Source of the DNA: Fistulifera solaris
Lineage: Eukaryota > Bacillariophyta > Bacillariophyceae > Naviculales > Stauroneidaceae
DNA: 64,000 bases
Assembly (NCBI GenBank): GCA_030295235.1
Contig: AP026129.1
Location: forward strand, 434,001 to 498,000
Direction: 5' to 3'
The notes under the pieces: generated by a model
Databases searched by the model: none
The model's input: only the letters and a program-made list of their open reading frames with translations
What the model was told of the DNA's origin: nothing
In this document: piece by piece, positions 22,365 through 33,781 of the stretch
Position numbering within the stretch: the first letter of the stretch is position 1
Layout: each line of letters begins with the position of its first letter
Made by a program: the position numbers and the translations under genes

Positions 22365-23239
22365 TTTTTCACAACACTTTGTCGGAAGAGGTGCGATGAG
22401 TCGATGACAGAAAGATGCGCTCGCGGAAGATAATGAGCAATCCAGTTAACGGAATGAAGTCGTCGAAAGGATTCTGATCAAAAAGAATCTGGTGGTCGCA
22501 GAAAAAAATAAGCAATCCGATCCAATGGATACGATTTTAAGTTCTTGTTTGATATTGTATGTTACTTCTTGCCAAAGGTCGGAAGTTTGGCCGAGCCCAG
22601 GCAAAAAATAATGCAACAGTCACCTCACACACGGTTACATGTCCGTGATGTACTTTATATGATATTGGAAACAATTCTTACCATTACGACAAAAAAGCAC
22701 TAATTAAACGTAAGCCCCTATGTCACAAAGTACACTCCAGTACCGGACACGGCAAAATGATTGGTGCGTCGACGATCGACGACTGACATTACTTTAACAG
22801 GGCTTGACAAAAAAATTTACAGTGACAATTTATTGATAATTTCTACATAAGCAATTAGTACCGCATAGAAGTCAAAAATTCCCGAGACCCGCGAGCACTT
22901 TTACTTTAGAAAGCCCAGTAAAACTGAAATTTCAGTCATGGATGCAACGAAAGTGACATCACCATTTTTCTTCCTCTCGCTTTGAACTTTCGCAACGAGC
23001 GTTTTGCACGTGCACAGAAATTTCGGCGGAAAAACACGGAAAAGATTTTGAGTGGCATGAGAACTCGTGAGTGAACCGATGAGTGAAGTACGGAAGGACG
23101 GATCTTTTGTGTGTGCATTCGATCTTTCTGGAATTTCTTTTCATCGACGACCTTCTACAATCGTGGGGGGTGGTCGGGGGTCGGGGTAGCGTACTTGAAT
23201 TGCTTGCTTCGGTCGTTTCTAGCACATTGAACACCACTC
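22365..23239. other. Divergent intergenic region
   Basis: About 875 nt between the HSF and gamma-carboxylase-like starts. Contains the perfect palindrome ACTGAAATTTCAGT at 22923-22936, followed by CATGG (family of five). A short minus-strand frame at 22959-23237 shows no family resemblance. Confidence 0.45.
22923..22941. repeat. CATGACTG/CAGTCATG palindrome, copy 2
   Basis: ACTGAAATTTCAGT perfect palindrome followed by CATGG; related to the copies at 9.9, 44.1, 51.4 and 54.3 kb. Confidence 0.65.
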
Positions 23240-25359
23240 ATGTCGTCGATGTCCTTGCGGAAGCGTCGCGACGCTTCTTCCGAAATTACCAGTGAAGATT
23301 CTCGAGAGGATGACGATGCATTTGACGACGCAGTTGAGAATGACGACAAGAAATCATCGTTCTATTTTTCATCTGCTGTACGCCACATGGCATGGTGGAG
23401 AATCGCGTTTTTTCTTATCATGTGGATGGAATGGAATTCCGATAGTGTCTTGACACCGTTCGGGTCTCTCGATATCACAACAGATGTCAAAATGCAAAAA
23501 TCAGGACATGATGCCTGGTTTCGATACGAGCACTTGACTTGGGTGCAGACTCTTCATAAACTCTTATCAACAACTTCAATCGGTCCCTATCTGAAGCCAA
23601 CAGGGCACGTGTGCTGCTTCATTGCAGCATTCGGCAAAGACTTGCCGCTCCTTTCGAACACGATATGGAAAGTTGCAACGTTGTCGTTTGTGATTCTGTA
23701 TAGCATTCGGTTCTGGGCAAAGGCCACAAATTTTACCAATCACAACTATTTATTCCCTTTGCTCATGTTCTGGACGCTCCTATCCGGAGGAGGAAACTTA
23801 TCCGGGCAGGTATTATATCAGGGCAAGACCAGCACGCTTCGAGATGATGGTGCATGTCAAATTGCCATCATTGCCCTCCGCTTCCAATTTGCCATTTTGT
23901 ACGGATACGCGAGTTTATGGAAAATAGTACACGAAGATTGGTGGGCGGGACGAATTGTAGAAGGTATCTTTGTGTCATTCGAAGAGAATGGCAGTTCGCG
24001 GGGTATTCCTTGGAAGCGTTTGTCGCATGAGTATCCCCATCTCTTCGTCATGGTTGCGTTCTCTGGCCTATTGCTGGATTTCAGCATGTTCATTGTGTTG
24101 GCCTTTACAAAACCGAGTCGCGCTACGCGAAACTGGTTCTTGGCCTTTACCTTGGCATTCCATCTCTTCACTACTGTTGCCATGTCGAATGTCATCGGAT
24201 ACTCTTTTCCATCGACTTGCATAGCGGGATTGATTCTATTCTTGCCTCTCACTCAGGCGAAAGAAGGCCCTGACTCTTTGGGACATGCCGACGCTGCGTT
24301 GGGGCGATGGTTGATGTTTTATGCTCAAGAGATATTGAGTAAATCGAGCCGTGATCGGTCACGTTCATTGTTGATCTTTTTTCTTTCTGTTTTGCGCCTG
24401 GCAATTCTTCATGCCTTTGCGCATGCTAGTCGTATCGCAAGGGAATTATCCTTACAATCGTTTGGGGTACCGCTACAGTTGGACCATGATGTTGCACAGT
24501 CTAGAGTACGGAATCGTACGGCACGAATTTGGTCAACCATCGACCCTGCTTTTGTTGAGCTATTTTGTACCCACGTGTTTTACACCGAATCGCAGCGACA
24601 TATTTATGCCACGGAGTCTATACTTTGGTCCTGGCTCAGAGCATCCTATGCAGGATTCTCGCAGCGTGCCAATGTATCAAATTCTGAGTAAGCGAGAGTC
24701 GGCAATGCTTGATGTTTTTCCATCACATCTTATCGCTCCAGTTGGAGCTGGTGTTGCTAGAGTTATCGATCAATCCGTCGGTCCGAATGCGTGTGCGGCA
24801 AGTCTTGCAAGTTATAATTTGCCTGCATCACAACTTCGGCTGGGAATGCACGGCACTTTTTCGGAAGACTGAATCAGAATGGCCCATACTGCCGTCTGGT
24901 AGATCCAACAGTGGACCTCGTCTCGGTCATGGAACAGCAAGCGAAATTGTCATACTTTGAAGTCTTGTGGAATGCAGTTTGGGACCGGCGTCCGACAGAA
25001 TACATGCTGGAAGGTATTGGTAGTATGAGAGAAAGGTCATTCTATCATCAAAATAAACTAGAAGAAGATGGCTGGAAGAATGTGCGCATCTTGGCTGATC
25101 GGGCTGCCTGCCTCTCCGCACGACCCATATGGTTTCGACCCATGAAAGAGACTACACGATCAAAGTGCTTGAACTGCCTCAGAATACCGTAGTCGGGTTA
25201 CTCGTCGAAAGGTCCATGAACATTTTGTTAAAGTATGGTGATTCACAACAAATCCGAGATGTGATGGAGTTCGAAATTTTAATGCCAGTGAAAGATCAAG
25301 AACCAGCTTGCTCGCAATCTGTTGCTGAAGATACGCTGATTGCCATAATGTGGAAATAA
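23240..25359 (+). CDS. Vitamin K-dependent gamma-carboxylase-like protein (HTTM domain)
   Basis: Multi-spanning membrane protein with the horizontally transferred transmembrane (HTTM)/GGCX fold, 706 residues after correction. The HTTM part shows RFQFAILYGYASLWKIVHEDWW, a family hallmark of the epoxidase/carboxylase core, then further membrane segments (FLAFTLAFHLFTTVAMSNVI). WQFFMPLRMLV, NYPYNRLGYRYSWTMMLHS and GRLNQNGPYCRLVDPTVDL match the conserved post-membrane blocks of GGCX relatives; the last 200 residues look like the lumenal domain. GGCX carboxylates glutamates using vitamin K hydroquinone; the substrate here is unknown. Three breaks: one T extra at 24377-24382, one T missing at 24857-24861, one C missing at 25124-25126. 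The corrected length is a multiple of three. The N-terminal 40 residues are acidic and cytosolic. Confidence 0.8.
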
Positions 25360-25453
25360 AAGGTAGTTGACGACTTTCGTTATCTATGACCGAGTACGAG
25401 ATTGTAGACTGTGCCAATTTAGACCGATTAATTACCAGGTCAGGAATCTATAC

Positions 25454-25720
25454 GTAAAAGATAGTCCTCTCTGATTATCGCAAGCTGTTGCTCTTGGAAA
25501 ATTTGCTGACTTAATCGAATTCGGATCTCGACGTGTCTCTGATTATCGCAAGCTGGTGCCCTTAGAAAATTTTGCTGACTTCACCATATTCGGATCTCGC
25601 TGTGTCGAAAAAATATGTGTATGTGAAAGATAGTCCTCTCTGATTATCGCAAACTGGTGCTCTTGGAAAATTTTGTTGATTTCACCATATTCGGATCTCG
25701 CCGTGTCGAAAAAGTATGAG
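25454..25720. repeat. Three tandem copies of the phosphatase gene 3' end
   Basis: Units at about 25454-25534, 25535-25622 and 25623-25720 share CTCTGATTATCGCAA, GGAAAATTT and ATTCGGATCTCG. The third unit includes the last codons and stop (25644-25646) of the phosphatase CDS. Read on the minus strand, the middle unit would encode nearly the same C-terminus (RDPNMVKS-KFSK-TSLR-stop). So the gene end was triplicated downstream of the functional stop. Confidence 0.85.
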
Positions 25721-27972
25721 ATGCGCCAAGATTGGAGTCCCCTCCCATTCGTCTCTTAGTTTGGGGTGCATCCATTCTTCCCGACATCCGTGCTGATTCT
25801 GCAGGGCTCGAATTTGACGGACGCTGAATGGTCGAAGCAGAACCCGATGTACCAAGTATAGCTTTAGCTGTGCTTTCTGTCAACCACCATGCATCTAAGG
25901 TAAGCCGGATTCGCCCATTCTCCAAACCGTTCTTGAAGATTGGAGCGTCTACGGTGATTGTCTTGACTGGGTCTTGTTCGTGTAAAGGCTGATTATCTGT
26001 TTTGCGTGAATCTGCTGTGAACTGTTGACTTGACTCGTCGCGACGAAACAGATTCATAATGCTTCCCCGGCGTGATGTTCTTCTCTCAGATGCGTTTGCT
26101 TGATTTTGTCGCAACTCACCAGGTGGTCGGAAATCTTTCAAAAGTACGCCCAGATTGTAAGAAAACGACCCCAACACATTATCAGAAGCACTAGGAACAA
26201 GTTTTGAATTTTTGCAGTCCATGACGGTGAAAAGACCAAAGCTCCGGTCATATCAAGCGGGCGCCCATCATTGTAAAATGTTTTGACTTCGGTATGAAAT
26301 ACTTCTCCTTCCCACAAAGGCTGAGCGGTCTGTTTCTGGACTGGCGAATGGGGCCAACCCTGGGGCGTTCTCTCCACAGGGCCTCCCCACTCGTCACTCA
26401 TGATGGAACTGTAATTGGAGAAGCAAGGAAAAATTTTCCTTTTGAGACGTTCCAGTCGACTCGTCGACGATTTGATAGCTTCTTCTGGTATGGAAACCAT
26501 AGAAATGTAGGGATTCGGTAATGAATTCCCCACTGCACCCATATTCACTGTCACATCCGACACAAATAAATATAGACGCTCCCTATGAATAGAAGAGTGA
26601 GCCAGCGGATTGTGATTCATGTGAAGGAAATCACCGGCCATTTGCATCGCAGATCGACGCCTCGCCATTTTCGGCCGCGCGGTCGCTGCCGCCTCATTCA
26701 GTTTTATAGCGAACGCAGCTCGTATAGGTTTGTGGTCGGAAGACTTGAAATCATCTACCGGCTCATACAATAAAGGTCGGACACTATTTTCCAAAAGGTG
26801 ATTCGATTTCCACAGAATTCGGTCTGTGTATGACGGTCGTCGCTTTTCGATGTAGCTGTATCCCGGTGACCGTTCGACTTTAAAAGTTGGCGGGAAGTTG
26901 CAGAATAGAGTTTTGAATCCAACCAAACAGTCTTTGACCCGCAAAGCTTTTTGCAGCTCATCCGCTTGGTTGAGCGTATTCCAGTCTCTTTCTTCTACTA
27001 AAGCTCGGAGCTTCTGTCGATGCTCGGCTTCATGGTGACCGTGGGCGTAGGCAGGTAGCTCGGTTCGGAAATTCAAGTCGCCCATGACGAAGCAATGGTG
27101 AGAGGTTAAGCTTGCATCGTGAAGCGTAGAACTCGGTTTCGCACCGCCCAATATATCACTGAGGGACGAACATCGCATCTGGTATTTGGCAGCCCCTTCA
27201 TGAGCTTCCAGATGTGCTGTTAGGAAACTGAGACGCGTTCTTTTATTAACGATCAATTCAGCAATGATCCCTCCCTTGTTGGCCAAGCCGGCTCTTCCCG
27301 TGTTTTGCGCTTTTGTGTACATAACGTCCACCTCAATGTCACGCTTCTGATGGTAAACAAAAATCTCCAATCGCATTTGTCCCCGTTGATAGGAAACAAT
27401 CCGTTCATAGGAAGGCAGTCGTTTCGTCATCATTTCATGCAATACGAATGTCCCTAGATCCCAGTTCGAGTCTACTACCGCAGCAATCATGGCGGATTCG
27501 CCCGTTTGTCCCGATTCCTTTCCCTGCACGTCTGCCAGATTCGGTCGGCCTGTTTCTCCCATTCGGTCAACGACACTTCTTCGGACCATGGATGATTTGA
27601 TGTGATCTCGACTTGCCGTGTAGGAAGATAAGTCATTCACTGCTTTCGCGATTCCCTTTTACCTTTGCGGGGTTTTCGTTTGGATTGCGTTCCGCTTTCC
27701 GTCGAAGCAGCGTCTTTGTCGTTGAGATCTTCTTCCGTCGGCGGATCGAATGTTGCTTCTTGCATACCAACGACAATGAGATCGAACTTGTCCTCATCTA
27801 CAAAATCTTCAAACGTGCTGAATTGATCTCGCACGGGATACTTTGCTGGATACTGCAACACTTGGTTGCACTGACCGTCCTCAGGCAACCAGAGAGCCAT
27901 GCTTTCTTCGTCGGGCTGGGCATTTCCGAGGTTCGCTGAGCAGACTAAGATTTGCAATTGCCCGTTCTTCAT
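25644..27972 (-). CDS. Inositol-polyphosphate 5-phosphatase (IPPc domain) with C2-like region
   Basis: Phosphoinositide/inositol phosphate 5-phosphatase of 776 residues after correction. The IPPc domain begins at the start (ILVCSANLGNAQPDEES; VVGMQEA) and includes NKGGI, FLTAHLEAHEG, the catalytic block MGDLNFR, RRPSYTDRILWKS and SSDHKPIRAAF, so the magnesium and catalytic residues are present. After about residue 420 comes RLYLFVSDVTVNMG, C2-like, then a serine-rich tail. The start is ATG 27972, directly before the domain. Two breaks: one A missing at 27657-27660 and one T missing at 26230-26233; adding both gives 2331 nt. Likely acts in membrane trafficking or lipid signalling. The 3' end lies inside a triplicated repeat. 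Confidence 0.9.
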
Positions 27973-28640
27973 CGCTCCGGATGGTTCGCCGATACTTATA
28001 GCTAACGAACGACTATGAACCGGATTTAATTGGCGCTCTTTAGATGTATGATGGGTAAGACAATTGCCAGCTGCCTCGAAAGCAAAATAATGATGATGAG
28101 ACACGACGCTCTGCGTGCCTTTTTCGTCCTCCCTTCAGCGTCCGCGCCTCGGCGGTCCGCGGCGTTGGCATTTTGCTTTGCCGTGACTTGGACGTGGGGC
28201 ATTGTCTGACGTCACCGCTACACTTAACGGAACACAAGTCGTTGCGGGGTCATTTGTGGTCATCAAATGACCAGGAACGTGTCCCCCTCCGAACCAGGGA
28301 ACGGCGTTAAAATTCTGCCTCGTCGTAGACGATACGTAGAATCTTTTACTGGGAGGCAGAATTTTAACGTCCCTCCAAATCATCATTACTGGTATTATTT
28401 GTGTAGGCTTGAGAAGAGCAGGCTGTCGCAACGTGTACTACACACTCGCGGTTTTCGGAGTAGGGGGTAGACCACAATGACGGCAGATGAGGGATGAGGA
28501 TAAAGCATATGGGTATACTACGGATCAGCTTTTCAAGTGATCATCATTATTTGCTGCAAACGACGCGATGCGCGTTAGCGCGTTTTACTTTTCTTCATTT
28601 TCGAATAGGTTGCAACCTTGAAAGCTTTTGCCTTTTAAAG
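27973..28640. other. Divergent intergenic region with hairpin repeat
   Basis: About 670 nt between the phosphatase and the AAA ATPase, presumably both promoters. It holds hairpin repeat copy 2 (28298-28377). Short frames crossing it (28135-28431, 28267-28470) are translations of the repeat. Confidence 0.5.
28298..28377 (+). repeat. ~80-bp hairpin repeat, copy 2
   Basis: Arms GGCGTTAAAATTCTGCCTC and GAGGCAGAATTTTAACGTC pair almost perfectly; loop about 30 nt (GTCGTAGACGATACGTAGAA...). Flanks GGGAAC and CCCTCC extend the stem imperfectly. Confidence 0.88.
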
Positions 28641-30110
28641 ATGATGATGTTTCATTTAAATAAAAGAATATTGCTATTGCTGCTGTACCAAGTGGTCTAT
28701 TCCCATGCCGGTTTTCGGTGGGGGTGGCTCAGGTTTAAACGACAGACTCATTCCGAACCCACACGACCAACGAATCGTGACAGTTCCCCGAATGATGCTT
28801 TGTTTCTTCACCAGCAATCATGTCCTTCTCTACTGGAAGATCCATCACACAATTCAGTAGGACGAAGCTCCTATGATGCGACGGCCGTAGCAAAGACTGC
28901 GGTGCAATGGAGTTTGATTATCTTTTTGGCCCGATCGATCTGGCAAGCTTTCAAAGATGTCGCGGAAGAAATTGCATCCATGGATAATTCCGAAGAAGAT
29001 TCAAAGCTACTAAATTTCCCCCTTAACAGAGTTGCTGGAAGCAAGGAAACATCATTGATTCATCGAATCGCATGGAAGTTGAGCCAATGTGGTATTCCTC
29101 TTCAATCTTCAACCGAACGTTCGGTAGAGTCGATTTTGCAAAAACTGACCAAGAATGAAGCGGCATTGCTAGACCAGTGCTTGTATATCCCATCAGCGCA
29201 CCCCAAAATAGCTGGCTTCAACGAAATACAAGAAGAACTTCAATCCATTCTGAATCAGTATCTTCATCAAGGTAATTCAAACCAGCATCCCTACTCGAGA
29301 CTATTTGAAGATGACAAGAGTCATCACGTCTTATTATACGGCCCGCCAGGCATGGGAAAGTCGCTTCTCATTAAAAGATTGACCACTCAAATACCAACGG
29401 TTTTGCTGACACCCAGTGTCTTGCTACGAAAGTGGGTCGGTGAAACGAATATGCGAGTTCGAACGCTCTTCACAGCATTGCAAAAACTAGCCCCCGTCAT
29501 GCTGTGTCTAGACGAAGTGGACGGCTTGTTCCGGGAACGCCAGATTCAAGAGCACGAGGTATCGAGGGATTTAAAGACGGAGTTTCTGCAGTGGTGGGAC
29601 GGTTTGTTATCGGGTGAGAAAATATGGATTGTAGCAGCGACGAACCGACCATTTGAAGTAGACTCGGCAGTCTTGCGCCGTTTGCCTCGTCAGTTTTATA
29701 TTGATCAACCAAATCTTGCAGCACGAAAAAAAATGTTACGCAACTTGTTAGAGGGATTGCCGCACGACATTGATGTCGAACACGTCGCCTTTCACACCGA
29801 TGGCTTCTCGGCTAGTGACTTACGGCGGCTTTTACAATTAGCTGCAAAAGGATGCAAAGAACTTGATACCTATGTTGAAATGACGACAGGTCATGTATTG
29901 GGGGCGTTAGACTTCGTGCAACCTACTCCTCAGACTCCAGCGTATCGAGCTGCCTTGAAGAAATATCTTTCTCCACAGGGACAGCAAGCTCGATCACCAT
30001 ACATTGAACACTATCAAATTGAACTTGAACTTGAGTCTGACTCTGACGCTGATAAGAACGGAGCAGATGAGGAGTGTCTCAGTGACGATGACGCAGATGA
30101 TGACCCTTGA
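28641..30110 (+). CDS. Msp1/ATAD1-like AAA ATPase with signal sequence
   Basis: 489 residues from ATG 28641. The N-terminus MMMFHLNKRILLLLLYQVVY then SHAGFRWGWLRFKR looks like a signal peptide followed by a basic stretch, suggesting secretory-route or complex-plastid targeting. A second hydrophobic segment (AVQWSLIIFLARSIWQAF) follows near residue 90. The AAA module has Walker A GPPGMGKS at 234-241, the pore-loop region KWVGETN, Walker B CLDEVDGL at about 289, HEVSRDLKTEFLQWWDGL, sensor 1 ATNRPFEVD at about 333 and arginine fingers RRLPRQF. The HEV...KxEFxxxWDG pattern is characteristic of the Msp1/ATAD1 membrane-protein extractases. It ends in an acidic tail. The frame is intact. Compartment is inferred only. 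Confidence 0.85.
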   Translation: MMMFHLNKRILLLLLYQVVYSHAGFRWGWLRFKRQTHSEPTRPTNRDSSPNDALFLHQQSCPSLLEDPSHNSVGRSSYDATAVAKTAVQWSLIIFLARSIWQAFKDVAEEIASMDNSEEDSKLLNFPLNRVAGSKETSLIHRIAWKLSQCGIPLQSSTERSVESILQKLTKNEAALLDQCLYIPSAHPKIAGFNEIQEELQSILNQYLHQGNSNQHPYSRLFEDDKSHHVLLYGPPGMGKSLLIKRLTTQIPTVLLTPSVLLRKWVGETNMRVRTLFTALQKLAPVMLCLDEVDGLFRERQIQEHEVSRDLKTEFLQWWDGLLSGEKIWIVAATNRPFEVDSAVLRRLPRQFYIDQPNLAARKKMLRNLLEGLPHDIDVEHVAFHTDGFSASDLRRLLQLAAKGCKELDTYVEMTTGHVLGALDFVQPTPQTPAYRAALKKYLSPQGQQARSPYIEHYQIELELESDSDADKNGADEECLSDDDADDDP

Positions 30111-30752
30111 GACATACCTAAACTTAGAAAACGTTTTTGGAGGTATTCTTGATAGTCTCAAGCAACGCATTTGCTTGGCTTGACATTTTGGACCATGGTT
30201 TGAAGTTGTTTCGCCACAAGGTCTCTTCTTTTGTGGGTCTACCAGGTACTCTCTACTCCGTAGCTAATTGCTGTCGATCTCTATCCCTAACACTCGTGAA
30301 TGATGGTTCCAAAGAAACGTTCGCGACGACAAATCACACCTCAAGAAACAGTTTGGGAAGACGAAAAGAACATAGAACATAGCACTATCTTTAGTACTCA
30401 TTTCTATTTCTGTTTTTAACCACGTTCATTAAAGAGCTATACAAAATTCTCTTTTGGCTTCCAAAGAAGTCGCCGTGACCCGTGATCGTGACCCGTGACA
30501 ACATTCATAATTTATAGTAAACGAGGAAGGAAGGAGCACAAAGCACTAAAAAAATCAAACGGGACATTTTGAAATTGCGACCTGTTCTGGCTTCTGACCT
30601 CCAGCAGCAAATTCAGACCGCACCAGCTCCGCAGCAAGAACTTGCACAAGCAACACGCCGTGTTCTCAACTGATTGATGATTTCTCGACTTGTTGTTATT
30701 CGTAAAACGATTTCTCCGTGTTATTATTGTTACAATCAATTAATCATTCACA
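30111..30752. other. Intergenic region
   Basis: About 640 nt. Contains TACTCCGTA at 30254-30262 and a direct doublet GTGACCCGTGATCGTGACCCGTGA at about 30475-30498. No gene recognised. Confidence 0.4.
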
Positions 30753-32386
30753 ATGTTTGACAGTCTCGATGACATCAAGCTGATCCTTGAAGAGGACATG
30801 GGCAGTGAAGGAAATCTAAATTTCGACCCCATGGATGATTTGGATTTCCTCAACGATGACTTGTTCACCGACCCTGCACCTAAACTTGCGCCCAGCTCAG
30901 TCTCTACACCCTCTTTTGGGTCTCCGAGTTATACCATGACCAGTAAGAATCCGGAGTCGACGGCGAACGCAACGTTCGATTTCAAATCCACACCTTCAAA
31001 TGCGAATACAACCTTTAGCTTTAATAATGATGCACGATTGCCGAAGAGTGGGCTCGGGGGTTATCTCGACAACGTCAGCTGAACTCGCAATCGTTAGTAC
31101 AGCGGTCGGTGTCTACTTCCTCTATGCGCAATCATCGATCCCTAGCTGGCAATAACTTATCATCATCTTCGAATGCGACGTTTGAAACGAAAAGTAGCAA
31201 CCCGGTTGCGTCGTTTTTGCAGCGGCAGAACCAGCTTAAAGAACAACGGGGGAACGCTTCCATGGCAAAATCCTATTCTATGAATTCTGTACGTAAGAGG
31301 AACTTTGGTACGATTGACGAGCACAAGCCGAATGCCACGTTCGACGACCATGAACCTTTGATGTCGAGAAATTCAATCGCCTCATTTTTGAAGGCTAAGC
31401 AAAGCGCCCCGGCGCTAGGGCGTTCTATTTCTACGTCGCTTATGAAGCCAAATCATCAGGTACTACAGCAATCGGATCATACGTCGCATACTCTCAATGC
31501 AATCCTTTCCACGCATAACTTAAAGAAGGCTAGGATGGGGTCGACGGAAATGAATGGTGGGGGGAACGCTCACTTTGATTTCGACATGGGCTCCCGCTCT
31601 TCGGCAAATCCCTTCATGAAGACCTTAAGTCAAAGCAATAGTCAAGCACTCTCTTCATCAAAGTCAGCTAACCAGTTTATGCAACAGATGGGTCGGCTTC
31701 AGACAAAATCCATGAAAAGCGCTTTCGTTTTCGAGCGCGACAACAAGGAACCTCCGAACCAGAGAGGAGAAGAAATAGAAGGACCCATGGATGAAGCTTT
31801 GCTACACAGTTCGTGTAAACTGTATCATGACAATCTAGCTGTTGTCGAAAGCGCCTTGGGACTGGATCCATCTGCGGTGAGACGCTCAATCCCTACACTT
31901 TGCAGCCGTCAGTCCAATTCACTATGGAAGCGATCAGGAAAGGAAGGTAAATATTGCTATCCTCTTAATATTGCTTTATACTTTCAAGCGCCTCTCGATA
32001 TTATTCGATTGCTGGCTAACGCTGGATCAGATGTGTTGGGATTCAACGACGGTCCTGATGGTGCTGGAAGTTTAGGCATTGCTATATCTTGTCACAATGC
32101 CTCCTGGCCCGTTGTTCAATTACTGTTGAGCGTGAACCCCACGACCGCATCAATTGTTGATAGACTGGGAAATTTCCCTCTGCATCGTATCTTACAATCA
32201 ATGCCAACCGAGCAGACAGTTACTGCGATCTACGAGGCATACCCGGAGGCTTTGACAAAGCGGAACTTCCACGGGAAGACGCCTTTGGATTTAGCTGTCC
32301 ACAACGTTACTTGCCCAGAAGCTGTTGTCAACGCTCTTCAAAGAAGGTCCTATTCGCGGATGGAACGCAATGCTCAACATATGTGA
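30753..32386 (+). CDS. Ankyrin-like (LPLH-type repeat) protein with disordered N-terminus
   Basis: 544 residues after one inserted base near 31078, where the first frame stops at 31082 and the second opens. The N-terminal 300 residues are Ser/Asn/Thr-rich with recurrent short blocks NATFDFKS, NATFETKS, NATFDDHEP and two alike segments (NPVASFLQRQ, NSIASFLKAK). The C-terminal 200 residues carry ankyrin-like units: YPLNIALYFQAPLDIIRLLA, LGIAISCHNASWPVVQLLL, GNFPLHRILQSMPTEQTVTA and GKTPLDLAVHNVTCPEAVV. The layout matches the LPLH repeat proteins frequent in diatoms, also represented at 56.1 kb. Function unknown; likely protein binding. Confidence 0.75.
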
Positions 32387-33781
32387 AAAATTTATGCGAC
32401 GTCAAGGGATTGAATTCAAGAAAGTATTTTTGTCTAAAAATTGGGCTGTATCTGTTCGGGTTTAAAAACACCATTTTGTCAGCGGAATAATGGCATGAGC
32501 TCAAGTGGTAGCTCATGTTCATGGTAGGCTGCTGCGAGATCTTGGAGTGTCGTGCTGGTGGTCGCTGGCCTATCAATCGGTTCATAACTAGGCGATAGCC
32601 TTCTCGTACTCTCGAGCCTGCCTTTACTGAGACGATTCATGCGTAGCCAAGGATCGCATAAGCCGGTAAAATGAGTTGATAAGCTATGAAGTGTTTCCTA
32701 TCTACATGTTCGCTTAGTTCAAGATAGCAGTCCTCTAACAATGCATTTAGTTGGCGGTGAAAACTAGACTAGAGCTAATAGATAACAATTTCACATCTAA
32801 TAACTATGCGTAATGTTTGACTATTAGCCATGGATAATGGATAAATGTCTCAAGACAATACGATTTTGGTCAATTTATGTATTGGCGTTGACAAAACGTA
32901 TGTTCTTATCCCAAGTCCTTTAAGTCATGTTGGTGATGAGAGAGTGGAGCAACTACTGCTGCCAGGTACTGGCCGCGTTTGCCCTGGGTCATGTTGATCG
33001 TCTGTTCCCAAAGTTCCTAATAGCAATACCTCCACCCTCCACATCGAAAGTTCTTCATTGAAAATGGAGCCTAGCTGGGCGCAGTTTTTCATTGACAAGA
33101 ATAGCTAAGAAATGACACGGCTACATAATTCTAGAGAGAATGCGTTGGACGGTTTCCGGGACTGGATATTGATTGAGTCGTGAGTGGTTTGCATACGAAC
33201 TACGGTGGTAGTAATCTCATTGAGTCGCATCGAGTCTCTCAGGTCACAGGCCTGAAAAATCATGGGCCACCTACCAGAGCCTTTGGGAACGGCGTTAAAA
33301 TTCTGCCTCGTCGTAGACGCTACGTAAAATCCTGTACTGGGAGGCAGAATTTTAACGTCCTTCCCGTACCAGTACTTGTGCCGTAGTTTTCTACGGCAAC
33401 AAAATGCAAGGCCATGCACTAAAGGGCCATTTCGACCACGAAGAGGCCGCGAAAGATCTCTTTCAAGGCTATTTTGATGTCTGGTGTTATTTGTTGTGAC
33501 TGTGAGGCAACGAAACGTGCAAAGCCTCTTCTTGGAGCGACGAACAAGAACTCCCTTTACTTGTAGGAAGCCAATCAGCCCTCTTCTGAGGTGAGTTGAC
33601 GAAGCGGAATGAAACCATGTTGCTACGTTTTCGTGAGACTCTTTGCGGTGCGAGCAACTTCATAGACATAACGGATTGGCGACATATTTGGTGTATGAAG
33701 TTATAATGCTCTTCATCAGTGCAGCTAACTCACTTTTTCCACATTTATTCTGCAACAGCAGACAAGAACGTAAGATCAAAG
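32387..33781. other. Intergenic region with hairpin repeat
   Basis: About 1.4 kb, the longest gap in the window. It holds hairpin repeat copy 3 (33285-33365). Frames at 32328-32585, 33105-33419 and 33487-33669 have no family resemblance, and the second crosses the repeat. No RNA gene recognised. Confidence 0.45.
33285..33365 (+). repeat. ~80-bp hairpin repeat, copy 3
   Basis: GGGAACGGCGTTAAAATTCT opens the left arm and AGAATTTTAACGTCCTTCCC closes the right arm; they are inverted complements with 2-3 mismatches. Loop GTCGTAGACGCTACGTAAAA... is nearly identical to copy 2. Confidence 0.88.

Noticed and set aside
28267-28470. Short ORFs through the hairpin repeats (also 28135-28431, 33105-33419, 33180-33386)
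   Set aside because: They translate the repeat arms and loop; the similar peptides (VKILPRRRRYV...) come from repeat identity, not from a gene family.
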